From contig NZ_FOBF01000028.1 in the NCBI RefSeq assembly GCF_900109355.1, positions 26,647 through 90,646 of the forward strand: a stretch of 64,000 nt of DNA, given 5' to 3'. Source of the DNA: Nonomuraea pusilla. GTDB taxonomy: Bacteria; Actinomycetota; Actinomycetes; Streptosporangiales; Streptosporangiaceae. Within the stretch, counting starts at the first letter, position 1. The number at the start of each line of letters is the position of its first letter. The notes under the pieces are model-generated. The model saw only the letters and a list, made by a program, of their open reading frames with translations. It was not told the origin of the DNA and did not search any database. Both the position numbers and the translations under genes were made by a program. This document shows, piece after piece, positions 32,843 to 41,578 of the stretch.

Positions 32843-35341
32843 GTGGAGCCCCATGTCCCGGTCGCCGAGCTGCCCGAGCCGGCTGAGCGTTCCCCTCGCG
32901 GGCTGTCGTCGGAGGAGGCGCGCCGCAGGCTGGCCGAGCACGGGCCCAACACCGTGGGCGCCCCGCGCCGCCACCGGGCGCTGCGCCTGCTGCTGACCCA
33001 GTTCACCAGCCCGATCGTGCTGATCCTCATCGCCGCGACCGTGGTGTCGATGCTGCTGGGCGACCTGACCGACGGGCTGGTCATCCTGGTCATCATCGCC
33101 GCGAGCGGGCTGCTGGGCTTCTTCCAGGAGCGCACGGCCGGGCGGGCGGTGGACGCGCTGCTGGCCCGCGTGCGGGTCGAGGTCGAGGTGGTGAGGGACG
33201 GCTCCGAGGTGTCGGTGCCGTCGGAGGACGTCGTCCCCGGCGACCTGGTGGTGCTGCGCGCGGGCGACGTCATCCCGGCCGACTGCCGCGTGGTCGAGTC
33301 GCACGGCCTGCAGGTGGACGAGTCGGCGCTGACCGGCGAGTCGTTCCCGGTGGAGAAGTCCCCGGGCCCGCCCTCCTCGCAGGCCGCCCCGGGGGAGGCG
33401 GTGGCCGGGCGGACCGGCACGTTGTTCGCAGGCACGCACGTCGCGGGCGGGTCCGGCGCCGCCGAGGTGCTGCGCACCGGTGGTGACACCGAGTTCGGCG
33501 CGCTCACCGCCGAGCTGGCCGCCCGCGACGTCACCACCGGGTTCGAGCGCGGCCTGACCCGCTTCGGCATGATGCTGGTGCGCGTCATGGCGGTGCTCGT
33601 CTGCCTGATCTTCGCCGTGAACCTGCTGCTGGACCGTCCGGTCGTGGAGGCGGTGCTGTTCTCGCTGGCGCTGGCCGTCGGGCTGACGCCGCAGCTGCTC
33701 CCCGCGATCGTCGCGGTCAGCCTGTCGTCGGGGGCCCGCCGCATGGCGGCCGAGCAGGTCATCGTCAAGCGCCTGGACGCCATCGAGGACTTCGGCGCGA
33801 TGACGGTGCTGTGCACCGACAAGACCGGCACCCTGACGGGCGGCGTGGTCCGCCTGGACGGCGCGTACGACGTGGACGGCCGCGACAGCGCCGAGGTGCT
33901 GCGCCTGGCCGGGCTGAACGCGGGCCTGCAGCACGGCTTCGCCAACCCGCTGGACCAGGCGATCCTGCGGGGGACGCCGCCGCCCGACCCGTCGGCCAGG
34001 CTCGACGAGGTGCCGTACGACTTCGAGCGCAGGCGCATCTCGGTGCTCGCCCTGGACGGCGGCGTCCCGACGCTCGTGACGAAGGGCGCGCTGGAGGAGG
34101 TGCTCGGGGTGTGCGCCTTCGCGCGGGCGGGCGGCGCGGTGGTGCCGGTGGAGTCGGTGCGCGCGGCGGTGCTGCGGCGCCTGGCCGAGCTGAGCGCGGC
34201 CGGCTACCGGGTGCTGGGGCTGGCCACGGCGGAGCTGCCCGGCCGGGAGCGGGTGAGCGCCGCCGACGAGGCCGGCATGACGCTGACCGGCCTGCTGGCG
34301 TTCCGCGACCCGCCGAAGGAGGGCGCGGCCGAGGCGGTGGCGGAGCTGGGCGCGCTGGGCGTGTCCGTGCGCCTGGTGACGGGCGACAACCGGCTGGCCG
34401 CCGAGCACGTCGCCGGGGAGGTCGGGCTCGCCGGGCCGGCGCTGACCGGCGCGGAGATCGACCGCCTGGACGACGCCGCGCTGACGGCCCGCGCGAGGGA
34501 CACGCAGGTGTTCGCCGAGATCGCCCCGCTGCAGAAGGAGCGGGTGGTGCGGGCGCTGCGCGCCGCCGGCGAGACCGTGGGGTTCCTCGGCGACGGCATC
34601 AACGACTCGCCCGCGCTGCACGCCGCCGACGTCGGCATCTCGGTGGACACCGCCGTGGACGTCGCCAAGCGCTCGGCCGCGATCGTCCTGCTGGACAAGA
34701 ACCTCGGCGTGGTCGCCGACGGCGTGCGGCTGGGCCGCCAGACCTTCGCCAACACCCTCAAGTACGTGCGGGTCACCACCAGCGCGAACTTCGGCAACAT
34801 GGCCAGCATGGCGGCCGCGGCGGCGTTCCTGCCCTTCCTGCCGCTGCTGCCGCGCCAGATCCTGCTGCTGAACTTCCTGTCGGACATCCCGGCGACCACG
34901 ATCGCCGCCGACGCCGTGGACGAGGAGCAGGTCGAGCGGCCCAGCGCCTGGGACCTGCGCCGCATCCGCGCCTTCATGATCGGGTTCGGGGTGCTGAGCA
35001 GCCTGTTCGACGTCGCCACGTTCCTGGTGCTGCGGCTGGGGTTCGACGCGGGCGCCGACCTGTTCCGCACGGGGTGGTTCATCGAGTCGACCGCGACCGA
35101 GCTGGCCGTCATGCTGGTGCTGCGGACGCGGCGGCCGTTCTTCCGCTCGCGTCCCGGCAGGGCGCTGGTGTGGAGCAGCGTGCTGGTGGCGCTGGTCACG
35201 GTGGCCGTGCCGTTCACGCCGCTGGCCGGGCCGCTGGGGCTGGTCGCGCCCCCACCGGCGGTGCTCGCGGCGCTCGCGGGCCTGACCCTGCTGTACGTCG
35301 CGGTGAACGAGGCGGCCAAGCGCTTCCTGCCGGTGACCTAG
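32843..35341 (+). CDS. MgtA/CtpF-like cation P-type ATPase
   Basis: 832 residues from the GTG at 32843 (GAGG seven bases before); another GTG at 32837 is possible. P2/P3-type layout: N-terminal cytosolic segment GLSSEEARRRLAEHGPN, actuator DESALTGESFPVEKS, phosphorylated Asp326 in TDKTGTLTGG, hinge GDGINDSPALHAADVGI and six C-terminal helices. Residues NPLDQAIL and DFERRRISVLA favour Mg2+-translocating MgtA; mycobacterial CtpF of the DosR regulon is also similar. It has its own leader hairpin and DosR-like box and is followed by the M50-CBS protease gene 80 bp on. Confidence 0.92.
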   Translation: MEPHVPVAELPEPAERSPRGLSSEEARRRLAEHGPNTVGAPRRHRALRLLLTQFTSPIVLILIAATVVSMLLGDLTDGLVILVIIAASGLLGFFQERTAGRAVDALLARVRVEVEVVRDGSEVSVPSEDVVPGDLVVLRAGDVIPADCRVVESHGLQVDESALTGESFPVEKSPGPPSSQAAPGEAVAGRTGTLFAGTHVAGGSGAAEVLRTGGDTEFGALTAELAARDVTTGFERGLTRFGMMLVRVMAVLVCLIFAVNLLLDRPVVEAVLFSLALAVGLTPQLLPAIVAVSLSSGARRMAAEQVIVKRLDAIEDFGAMTVLCTDKTGTLTGGVVRLDGAYDVDGRDSAEVLRLAGLNAGLQHGFANPLDQAILRGTPPPDPSARLDEVPYDFERRRISVLALDGGVPTLVTKGALEEVLGVCAFARAGGAVVPVESVRAAVLRRLAELSAAGYRVLGLATAELPGRERVSAADEAGMTLTGLLAFRDPPKEGAAEAVAELGALGVSVRLVTGDNRLAAEHVAGEVGLAGPALTGAEIDRLDDAALTARARDTQVFAEIAPLQKERVVRALRAAGETVGFLGDGINDSPALHAADVGISVDTAVDVAKRSAAIVLLDKNLGVVADGVRLGRQTFANTLKYVRVTTSANFGNMASMAAAAAFLPFLPLLPRQILLLNFLSDIPATTIAADAVDEEQVERPSAWDLRRIRAFMIGFGVLSSLFDVATFLVLRLGFDAGADLFRTGWFIESTATELAVMLVLRTRRPFFRSRPGRALVWSSVLVALVTVAVPFTPLAGPLGLVAPPPAVLAALAGLTLLYVAVNEAAKRFLPVT

Positions 35342-35421
35342 CGGCGTCGTGGGTCGAATCCCCAGGTGACAGGCCCTGCTGTGGGGGTAGCAGGAGCTCA
35401 CGTCGTCACGCGGGAGGCGAG

Positions 35422-36624
35422 ATGCGCTCATCCCTGACTTTGGGCCGCATCGGCGGAGTCCGGATCGGGCTCAACATCAGTGTGGTGTTCATCGTCCTGA
35501 TCCTGGTGTTCGGGCTGGCCTTCGGACGCTTCCCCGCTGTGTACCCCGGCTACTCCAGGGCCGTCTACCTGCTGGCGGGCGTGGTGGCCGCCGTGCTGTT
35601 CATGGCGTCGCTGCTGGCCCACGAGGTGGCGCACGCCCTCATGGCCAGACGCCAGGGGGTCGAGGTCGAGCAGATCACGCTCTGGCTGCTCGGCGGGGTG
35701 GCGGAGCTGCGGGGCGAGCCCCGCTCGCCGGGAGCCGACCTCAAGATCGCCGTGATCGGGCCGGTGACCAGTTTCCTGGCCGGGGCGGTGTTCGCCGGGG
35801 TGGCGGTGCTGGCGGCCTTCGCGTCGGCGCCGGGGCTGCTCGTCGGCATGTTCGCCTACCTGGCCGCGGTCAACGTCATCCTGGCGGTGTTCAACCTCAT
35901 CCCCGCCGCGCCGCTCGACGGCGGGCGGGTGCTGCGCGCGGCCCTCTGGGCGCGGTGGGGCGACAGGACGCGCGCCGCCGTGTCCGCCGCCCGCGCCGGG
36001 CGGGCGTTCGGCTTCGTGCTCATCGCGCTCGGCTTCGTCCAGGTGGTCAGCGGCCAGGGCCTGGACGGCCTGTGGCTCGCGCTGATCGGCCTGTTCCTCG
36101 TCAACGCGGCCAGCGCCGAGGAGCAGCAGACGCAGATCAGCGCGGCGCTCGCCGGGGTGCGCGTCGGCGACGTCATGTCGGTCGAGCCCGTCGTGGCGCA
36201 CCCGGACGAGACCGTGCAGGGGCTCGTCGACCGGGTCGTGATGCGGGAGCGGCTGTCCACGTACCCGCTGGTGGGGCCGGACGGCTCGTTCGCCGGCCTG
36301 GTGACGCTCAACAGGATCCGCGCGGTCGACCCGGACCACCGGGAGACGACGCGGCTGCGCGACATCGCCTGCCCGCCGCAGGACGTGCCGCAGGCCGCGC
36401 CCGAGGAGGCGCTGACCGAGCTGCTGCCGAGGATGCAGGGGGGCGCCGACGGGCGGGCGGTGGTGGTGGACCCGTCCGGGCGGCTGATCGGGCTGCTCAC
36501 CCCCAGCGACATCAGCCGGCTCATCCAGACGGCCGGCCTGCACAGGACGCTGTCGGGGCCGCGTGGCGCCGACCTCGCCCCGCACTACCGCCGCCGGCAC
36601 CACGACGGTGGCGACGGCGGCTGA
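35422..36624 (+). CDS. Site-2 protease (M50) with CBS pair
   Basis: 400 residues. Membrane zinc protease core: HEVAHALMARRQG (zinc His pair and Glu) and the distal NLIPAAPLDGGRVLRA motif whose Asp completes the site; five to six membrane helices. Residues about 245-375 carry two CBS motifs (VGDVMSVEPVVAHPDETVQGL and GRLIGLLTPSDISRL), which usually bind adenine nucleotides. The relative Rip3/Rv2625c lies in the mycobacterial DosR regulon, agreeing with the neighbourhood. GGGAGGCGAG precedes the ATG. Substrate unknown; anti-sigma factor cleavage is the classical role. Confidence 0.94.
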   Translation: MRSSLTLGRIGGVRIGLNISVVFIVLILVFGLAFGRFPAVYPGYSRAVYLLAGVVAAVLFMASLLAHEVAHALMARRQGVEVEQITLWLLGGVAELRGEPRSPGADLKIAVIGPVTSFLAGAVFAGVAVLAAFASAPGLLVGMFAYLAAVNVILAVFNLIPAAPLDGGRVLRAALWARWGDRTRAAVSAARAGRAFGFVLIALGFVQVVSGQGLDGLWLALIGLFLVNAASAEEQQTQISAALAGVRVGDVMSVEPVVAHPDETVQGLVDRVVMRERLSTYPLVGPDGSFAGLVTLNRIRAVDPDHRETTRLRDIACPPQDVPQAAPEEALTELLPRMQGGADGRAVVVDPSGRLIGLLTPSDISRLIQTAGLHRTLSGPRGADLAPHYRRRHHDGGDGG

Positions 36625-36631
36625 GGGGGGC

Positions 36632-37288
36632 TCAGCGGACCGAGGTGAGGTGGCCGTAGGCGATGAGGTTGTCGACGTAGTGGCCGGAGCCCCGGTCGAA
36701 GGCGCCGCCGCAGGTGATGAGGCGGATTGCGGCGTACGGCAGGTCGCCGTAGACGCGTTCGGTGGGGAACGCGGTCTTGCGTACCGACTCGAACCGGTCC
36801 AGCCGGTACGTGGCCACCTTCCCGTCGGCTCTGACGACGCGGACGCGGTCGCCGGGCCGCAGGTCGCCCAGCCTGGCGAACACGGCGGGGCCGGTGGCGG
36901 TGTCGACGTGACCGACGATCACGGCGGGGCCGGCCGTGCCGGGGGCGGCGCCCCGCTCGTACCAGCCGGTGCGGTCCGCCTGGGACAGCGGCGGCACCTC
37001 CAGCGTGCCGTCGGGGTTGGTGCCGAGCCGCATGACCTCGGCCCGTACGCCGATCGCGGGGATCTCGACGCGCACGGGCGGCGAGGAGCGGGCGACCGGC
37101 CTGGCGGTGGGCACGGCACTGGGCACGGCCGTGGCGGGGACGTCGGCAGGCGGCGGAGGCGGGGGAGCGGCGGGCGCGGGCGGCGCCGGACGCGTCCACA
37201 GGGTCACGGCGAGGGCGCCCGCCCCGAGCAGGGCGGCCACGCCGGGCACGAGGGGGCTGCGGCGGCGAGAGGGGGGCAAAGCGGCCAC
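36632..37288 (-). CDS. Class F sortase
   Basis: 218 residues from the GTG at 37288 (a TTG at 37306 is an alternative; neither has a clear ribosome-binding site). N-terminal membrane anchor VPGVAALLGAGALAVTLW, Pro/Ala-rich linker, then the sortase domain with VGHVDT (catalytic His) and LITCGG (catalytic Cys) and a following Arg in AFDRGSGHYVDN. It would transfer surface proteins to the wall, but no LPxTG-type substrate is encoded in the window. Convergent with the M50 gene at a distance of 7 bp and divergent from GT2. Confidence 0.9.
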   Translation of the reverse strand: MAALPPSRRRSPLVPGVAALLGAGALAVTLWTRPAPPAPAAPPPPPPADVPATAVPSAVPTARPVARSSPPVRVEIPAIGVRAEVMRLGTNPDGTLEVPPLSQADRTGWYERGAAPGTAGPAVIVGHVDTATGPAVFARLGDLRPGDRVRVVRADGKVATYRLDRFESVRKTAFPTERVYGDLPYAAIRLITCGGAFDRGSGHYVDNLIAYGHLTSVR

Positions 37289-37335
37289 CTCACGAATTAA
37301 CGGCAAAGTTGATCATAATACTCTCACATGATCAC

Positions 37336-37359
37336 GTTTAGGGTAAAAATCCCCTAAAC
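37336..37359. promoter_or_regulatory. AT-rich inverted repeat between sortase and GT2
   Basis: GTTTAGGG and CCCTAAAC, exact 8-bp arms 8 bases apart. A TATAGA (37365-37370) lies beside it as a possible -10 for the GT2 gene; two TGATCA palindromes lie just to the left. Likely operator; the regulator is unknown. Confidence 0.5.
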
Positions 37360-37430
37360 TGTGCTATAGACTCATATCGTCTCACGCCTGGTCAGGCGCC
37401 CCTTCTCTCTCAGGCGTAACGGAAACCGCA

Positions 37431-38561
37431 GTGACCTCCCCTCCGCCGGTGCGGCGCCGCCCGGGCGCACACCGGTACGACGGCAAGACCGGCCTCCCCC
37501 CGGCGCCGATCCACCGCATGCGGGTCACCGCGCTCGTCCCCGCCCACGACGAGGCCGGCCAGATCGCCGAGAGCATCGCCTCGCTGCGCGCGCAGACCAG
37601 GCCGCCGGACCGGCTCGTCGTGATCGCCGACAACTGCACCGACGCCACCGCCGCCATCGCGCGCTCGCTCGGCGCGGAGGTGTTCGAGACCTCGGGCAAC
37701 GCCCACAAGAAGGCCGGGGCGCTCAACCAGGTGCTCGACCGGCTGCTCGGCTTCCTCGGGCCGTTCGACGTGGTGCTCGTCCTCGACGCCGACTCGGCGC
37801 TCGACCCCGGCTTCGTCCAGGCGGGCCTGGAGTGGCTGGCCGGCGGCCGCTACGCCGCCGTCGGCGGCACCTTCACCGGCAAGGACGGCGGCGGCCTGGT
37901 CGGAGCGTTCCAACGCAACGAGTACGTCCGCTACGCCCGCGACGTGCGCAGGCTCAAGGGCAAGGCGCTCGTCCTGACCGGCACCGCCACCATGTTCCGC
38001 GCCCTCACCCTGCAACTGGTGGTGCGGGCGCGGAACGAAGGGCGGCTGCCCGGCGCCGCCCACGTGTACGACGTGCGCGTCCTGACCGAGGACAACGAGC
38101 TCACCCTGGCCATCCTCCACCTCGGCCTGCGCATCCTCGCCCCCAAGGAGTGCACGCTCACCACCGAGGTGATGCCGACCTGGCGCGACCTGTTCAGGCA
38201 GCGGCTGCGCTGGAAGCGGGGCGCCCTGGAGAACCTCACCGACTACGGCTGGACGAAGGTGACGCGGGAGTACTGGGGGCGGCAGCTGCTCTCGCTCGTC
38301 GGCGTGATCGTCGTGTTCGTCTACCTCGCCACGATCGTGTGGTCCTTCGCGGTGGCGGGCGGCCTGCGGATGCATCCGCTGTGGGCCGCCATCACCGTGA
38401 TCTTCGCCGTGGAGCGCGTCGTCACCGTCCGCGCCCGCGGCCCCGCCCAGATGCTGCTCGCGGGGCTGCTGGTGGTCGAGATGGTCTTCGACGTGTTCCT
38501 GCAGATCGTCCAGGCGAAGGCCTTCTGGGAGGCGGCCTGGCGTAGAGAAAGGAAATGGTGA
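37431..38561 (+). CDS. Processive family 2 glycosyltransferase
   Basis: 376 residues from a GTG; an ATG at 37518 just before the domain is an alternative. GT2 motifs: VTALVPAHDEAGQI, DNCTDAT, the nucleotide-metal DADS, the acceptor TEDNEL and QRLRW (QxxRW of processive synthases such as cellulose and hyaluronan synthase). Three to four helices at the C-terminus anchor it in the membrane. It likely makes or extends a cell-surface polysaccharide. A 52-residue membrane protein is encoded 2 bp downstream; a sortase gene diverges. Confidence 0.9.
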   Translation: MTSPPPVRRRPGAHRYDGKTGLPPAPIHRMRVTALVPAHDEAGQIAESIASLRAQTRPPDRLVVIADNCTDATAAIARSLGAEVFETSGNAHKKAGALNQVLDRLLGFLGPFDVVLVLDADSALDPGFVQAGLEWLAGGRYAAVGGTFTGKDGGGLVGAFQRNEYVRYARDVRRLKGKALVLTGTATMFRALTLQLVVRARNEGRLPGAAHVYDVRVLTEDNELTLAILHLGLRILAPKECTLTTEVMPTWRDLFRQRLRWKRGALENLTDYGWTKVTREYWGRQLLSLVGVIVVFVYLATIVWSFAVAGGLRMHPLWAAITVIFAVERVVTVRARGPAQMLLAGLLVVEMVFDVFLQIVQAKAFWEAAWRRERKW

Positions 38562-38563
38562 CC

Positions 38564-38722
38564 ATGTACAACAACCCGATCGGAGGGGTCGCCGCCGGCT
38601 TCGGCGGCCTCGTCTCCGCACCGTTCGCCGGGTGGAACGCCCTCTGGATCTCGCTGGGGCTGTTCACGCTCTTCTCCGCGGGCGTGGCCGTCAAGCGGCT
38701 CCTGCCCAAGCGTGAGGCCTGA
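38564..38722 (+). CDS. 52-residue membrane protein paired with GT2
   Basis: Starts at the ATG at 38564, 2 bp after the GT2 stop, with AAAGGA upstream. Begins MYNNPIGGVAAGFGGLV, has one transmembrane helix (ALWISLGLFTLFSAGVAV) and a basic end (KRLLPKREA). The tight spacing implies co-translation with the glycosyltransferase; it may be an accessory subunit. No family recognised. Confidence 0.75.
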   Translation: MYNNPIGGVAAGFGGLVSAPFAGWNALWISLGLFTLFSAGVAVKRLLPKREA

Positions 38723-38765
38723 GCGCGCGGCCTGAGCGCGTGACCCGTGGCGCCGGGCCGGCGGA

Positions 38766-39524
38766 TCAGCCGCCCGGCGTCCCGGCCACGACCAGCGACA
38801 GCGGCAGGTCGCCGACGGGGTGCCTGGCGAAACCGGGCTCGCCCCTGTAGACCGAGCCGCCGAGCCACTTCGCCGTGGTGGACGCCACCACCCGCCCCGC
38901 CGCGTTGACGACGAACGCGGGCGCGGGCACCTCGCGCAGCGCCGGCACGACGGCGCCCTCGAACCGGCGCACGAGCACGTCGGCCGCGGCCACGCCGGCG
39001 AACACCCCCTCCACGGTCACCGGCACCGACAGCGTGAGGCTGTACTCGTCCGTGCACAGGTAGTCGACGTACGGGCCGCAGATCGTCCGCTCGGAGCCCT
39101 CCAGGGGACCGGTGTACCAGCCCCAGTGCGTGTAGTCGTAGAACGCGCTGCTGGCCGGGTCGAGGTCGCGCAGGAGCTGGACGCGCGAGCCGGAGGCGTC
39201 CTCCTGCCACCACTCCAGGTACCAGGGCGCGTCGGCCAGCAGCCCCGGCGCGGCGATGAACCCGATGCCGGCGATGAGGCCGCCGAGGTAGCCGAACAGC
39301 ACTGGACGCAGCTCCGCCAGGTCGGACCTGGACAGCCCGGCCGGGCCGGGGGAGCGGCCCGCGACCAGCGCGGCGGTGCGGTCGCGCACGTCGAGCAGGG
39401 CGGCGAACACGCCCTCGACGGTGTCGCGGACCCGTGCGGCCGCGCGGCGCACCGCCTCGGCGTCAGCGGGGTCCGCCGCCGCCGTGGCTCCCGCTGGGCC
39501 GCTGTGCATGCCGGTCTGGGGCAT
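38766..39524 (-). CDS. Solo cache-domain protein
   Basis: 252 residues, no signal peptide or membrane helix. The body (about residues 30-250) looks like a double-cache sensor: DTVEGVFAALLDVRDRTAALV, HWGWYTGPLEGSERTICGPYVD, YSLTLSVPVTVEGVFAGVAAADV and VNAAGRVVAST. Cache domains usually sit outside the cell on receptors; this one would be cytoplasmic. It follows the GntR gene by 42 bp in the same direction and faces the polyamine-type transporter operon, so a ligand-sensing role for that system is likely. Confidence 0.8.
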   Translation of the reverse strand: MPQTGMHSGPAGATAAADPADAEAVRRAAARVRDTVEGVFAALLDVRDRTAALVAGRSPGPAGLSRSDLAELRPVLFGYLGGLIAGIGFIAAPGLLADAPWYLEWWQEDASGSRVQLLRDLDPASSAFYDYTHWGWYTGPLEGSERTICGPYVDYLCTDEYSLTLSVPVTVEGVFAGVAAADVLVRRFEGAVVPALREVPAPAFVVNAAGRVVASTTAKWLGGSVYRGEPGFARHPVGDLPLSLVVAGTPGG

Positions 39525-39566
39525 TTGTTCACCTCTGTACCCACGGCGCCGGGCCCCGGGCGGCGG

Positions 39567-40349
39567 TCAGTCCACCGCCAGCCGCAGCTCGATCAACCGT
39601 TCCATCGCTTCGCACACATGCCGCTCGGCCAGGTCCCGAGCCTGGTCTGGGTCGCCGCGGAGGATGGCCTCGACGATGGCGCGGTGCTGGGCCGTGACCT
39701 CATCGTGCCCGTCAGCGTCGCCGTAAGGAAGCCACAGCAACGGTCCGATGTCGGCCTGTGACCGGATCTCCTCCTGAGTGAGTCGTGCCGACTGCGACGC
39801 GGCCGCCACCTCGACGTGGAAGCGCCCCTCCAGCCTGATCAGCGCCGCGCTCCCGGCGTCGACGGACGGGCCCCCGGAGGGGCCGCCGGCCGCGCGGCCG
39901 GCCACGCGGCCGGACACGGCGGCCATGTCGTCGAGCGAGCGCAGCAGCGGCGCCACGTCGGCGGGCAGGGCCCGCCGCGCCGCCAGCCGGGCGGCGGCGC
40001 CGGCGATGGCGGCGTAGTGGTCACCGAGGTCGCGCAGCTCGTCCACCGCGTACGCGCGCAGCCGGGCGCCCAGTTCCAGCGGCTCGCTCGGCGTCCGGAC
40101 GAAGCTGCCGCCGCCGCGCCCCCTCCTGGTCTCCACCAGGCCCTGCTGGCGCAGCGCCATGAGCGCCTCCCGCAGGGTGACGGTGGAGACGCCGAGCAGC
40201 CCGGCCAGCTCCGCCTCGCTCGGCAGCTGCTCGCCGTCGGCGAGGACGCCGAGGGCGATCGCGTCGGCGAGCCGGCGCACCACGGCGTCGACCCTGCCGG
40301 TGGCGCCGACGGGGGCGAAGACGGCCAGGTGGGACCCGCTCGCCGCCAT
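39567..40349 (-). CDS. FadR-type GntR regulator
   Basis: 260 residues from the ATG at 40349 (AAGGGG upstream; GTG six bases earlier is an alternative). Winged helix at residues 15-80 with LPSEAELAGLLGVSTVTLREALMALRQQGLVETRRGRGG (the recognition part is VSTVTLREAL). C-terminal all-helical FCD-like domain with a metal/ligand pocket. Divergent from the ABC transporter operon and followed by the cache gene; it most likely represses the transporter. Confidence 0.92.
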   Translation of the reverse strand: MAASGSHLAVFAPVGATGRVDAVVRRLADAIALGVLADGEQLPSEAELAGLLGVSTVTLREALMALRQQGLVETRRGRGGGSFVRTPSEPLELGARLRAYAVDELRDLGDHYAAIAGAAARLAARRALPADVAPLLRSLDDMAAVSGRVAGRAAGGPSGGPSVDAGSAALIRLEGRFHVEVAAASQSARLTQEEIRSQADIGPLLWLPYGDADGHDEVTAQHRAIVEAILRGDPDQARDLAERHVCEAMERLIELRLAVD

Positions 40350-40396
40350 CGCCACCCCTTCTGCCGCCGTTCACCACATTGGTACACGAAACCCCC

Positions 40397-40433
40397 TTGA
40401 TGCGAAACATTTAAGACCATATGTTTTCGGTCA
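40397..40433 (+). promoter_or_regulatory. Leaderless promoter and operator of the polyamine ABC operon
   Basis: TTGATG (40397-40402), a 17-bp spacer and TATGTT (40420-40425) place the transcription start on the ATG at 40433. AAACAT (40405-40410) and ATGTTT (40421-40426) form an inverted repeat across the -10, and ACCA-CAT-TGGT lies 21 bp upstream: both fit a GntR operator. Confidence 0.65.
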
Positions 40434-41485
40434 TGCCTCAGAGCGAGACAGCCGTGCGGCTGCGCGGGCTGCGCAAGGAGTTCGGGACGGTCACCGCCGT
40501 GGACGGCGTGGACCTCGACGTACAGGACGGCGAGTTCTTCGCCATGCTCGGGCCTTCCGGCTCGGGCAAGACCACGGTGCTGCGGATGATCGCCGGGTTC
40601 GAGACGCCCACGGCGGGCAGCGTCGAACTGGGCGGCAGGGACGTCACCCGGCTGGCCCCCTTCGAACGGGACGTCAACACCGTCTTCCAGGACTACGCGC
40701 TGTTCCCCCACATGAGCGTGCTGGACAACGTGGAGTACGGCCTGCGGGTCAAGAAGGTGCGCAGGGCCGAACGGCGCGAGCGGGCGCTCGACGCGCTGCG
40801 CTCCGTCCGGCTGGAGGGCATGGAGGGGCGGCGGCCCGGCCAGCTGTCCGGCGGGCAGCGGCAGCGCGTCGCGCTCGCCAGGGCGCTGGTCAACCGGCCC
40901 CGCGTGCTGCTGCTGGACGAGCCGCTCGGCGCGCTCGACCTCAAGCTGCGCGAGGAGATGCAGGTCGAGCTGAAGGCCCTGCAGCGCGAGGTGGGCATCA
41001 CCTTCCTGTTCGTCACCCACGACCAGGAGGAGGCGCTGACCATGAGCGACCGCGTCGCCGTGTTCGGCCACGGCAGGATCGAGCAGGTCGGCACCCCCGC
41101 CGAGATCTACGAGCGCCCGGCCAGCGCGTTCGTCGCGGGCTTCGTCGGCACCTCGAACCTCGTCTCCGGCGAGGCCGCGCGCGCGGTGCTCGGGCGCGAC
41201 GGCACGTTCAGCATCAGGCCGGAGAAGCTGCGGGTCGTGCTCGACGCCTCCGACGCAGGCCCGGCGCCGGACGTCGGCTCGGACGAGCACGCCGCCGCCG
41301 GCACCGTCGCCGAGGTCGTCTACGCCGGGCCCGCCACCCGGTTCGTCGTCGACCTGGACGCGGGCGGCCGGCTCATCGCGCTCCAGCAGAACCTCCAGGT
41401 GTCGTCCATGGACGTCACCGGGCTGAGGGGCGCCCGCGTGCGGCTCGTGTGGCAGCGACGGCACGAGTTCGCCATCACCTCGTAA
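40433..41485 (+). CDS. potA: Polyamine-type ABC transporter, ATPase (PotA-like)
   Basis: 350 residues from the ATG at 40433; an ATG at 40421 is in frame but would lie within the promoter. Walker A GPSGSGKTT, signature LSGGQRQRVALARAL, Walker B LLLDEPLGALD and H-loop FVTHDQEEA are intact, followed by a TOBE-like regulatory C-terminus. It powers uptake of a polyamine or related cation. First gene of a four-gene operon with the binding protein at 41579. Confidence 0.92.
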   Translation: MPQSETAVRLRGLRKEFGTVTAVDGVDLDVQDGEFFAMLGPSGSGKTTVLRMIAGFETPTAGSVELGGRDVTRLAPFERDVNTVFQDYALFPHMSVLDNVEYGLRVKKVRRAERRERALDALRSVRLEGMEGRRPGQLSGGQRQRVALARALVNRPRVLLLDEPLGALDLKLREEMQVELKALQREVGITFLFVTHDQEEALTMSDRVAVFGHGRIEQVGTPAEIYERPASAFVAGFVGTSNLVSGEAARAVLGRDGTFSIRPEKLRVVLDASDAGPAPDVGSDEHAAAGTVAEVVYAGPATRFVVDLDAGGRLIALQQNLQVSSMDVTGLRGARVRLVWQRRHEFAITS

Positions 41486-41578
41486 CCCCGGACCCCCTCA
41501 GGAAGCACCGGCCCTCCGCAGCCCCTCACCAGCCCCCGCAGCCGCGCCCCGCGGCGCACATCCCCCAGGAGGAACACC

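Noticed and set aside
35350..35380. GGGTCGAATCCCC, a tRNA T-arm-like sequence after the MgtA gene
   Set aside because: No acceptor, D- or anticodon stem fits around it.
36563..37300. Plus-strand frame opposite the sortase
   Set aside because: Shadow of the sortase gene, whose catalytic motifs are clear on the minus strand.
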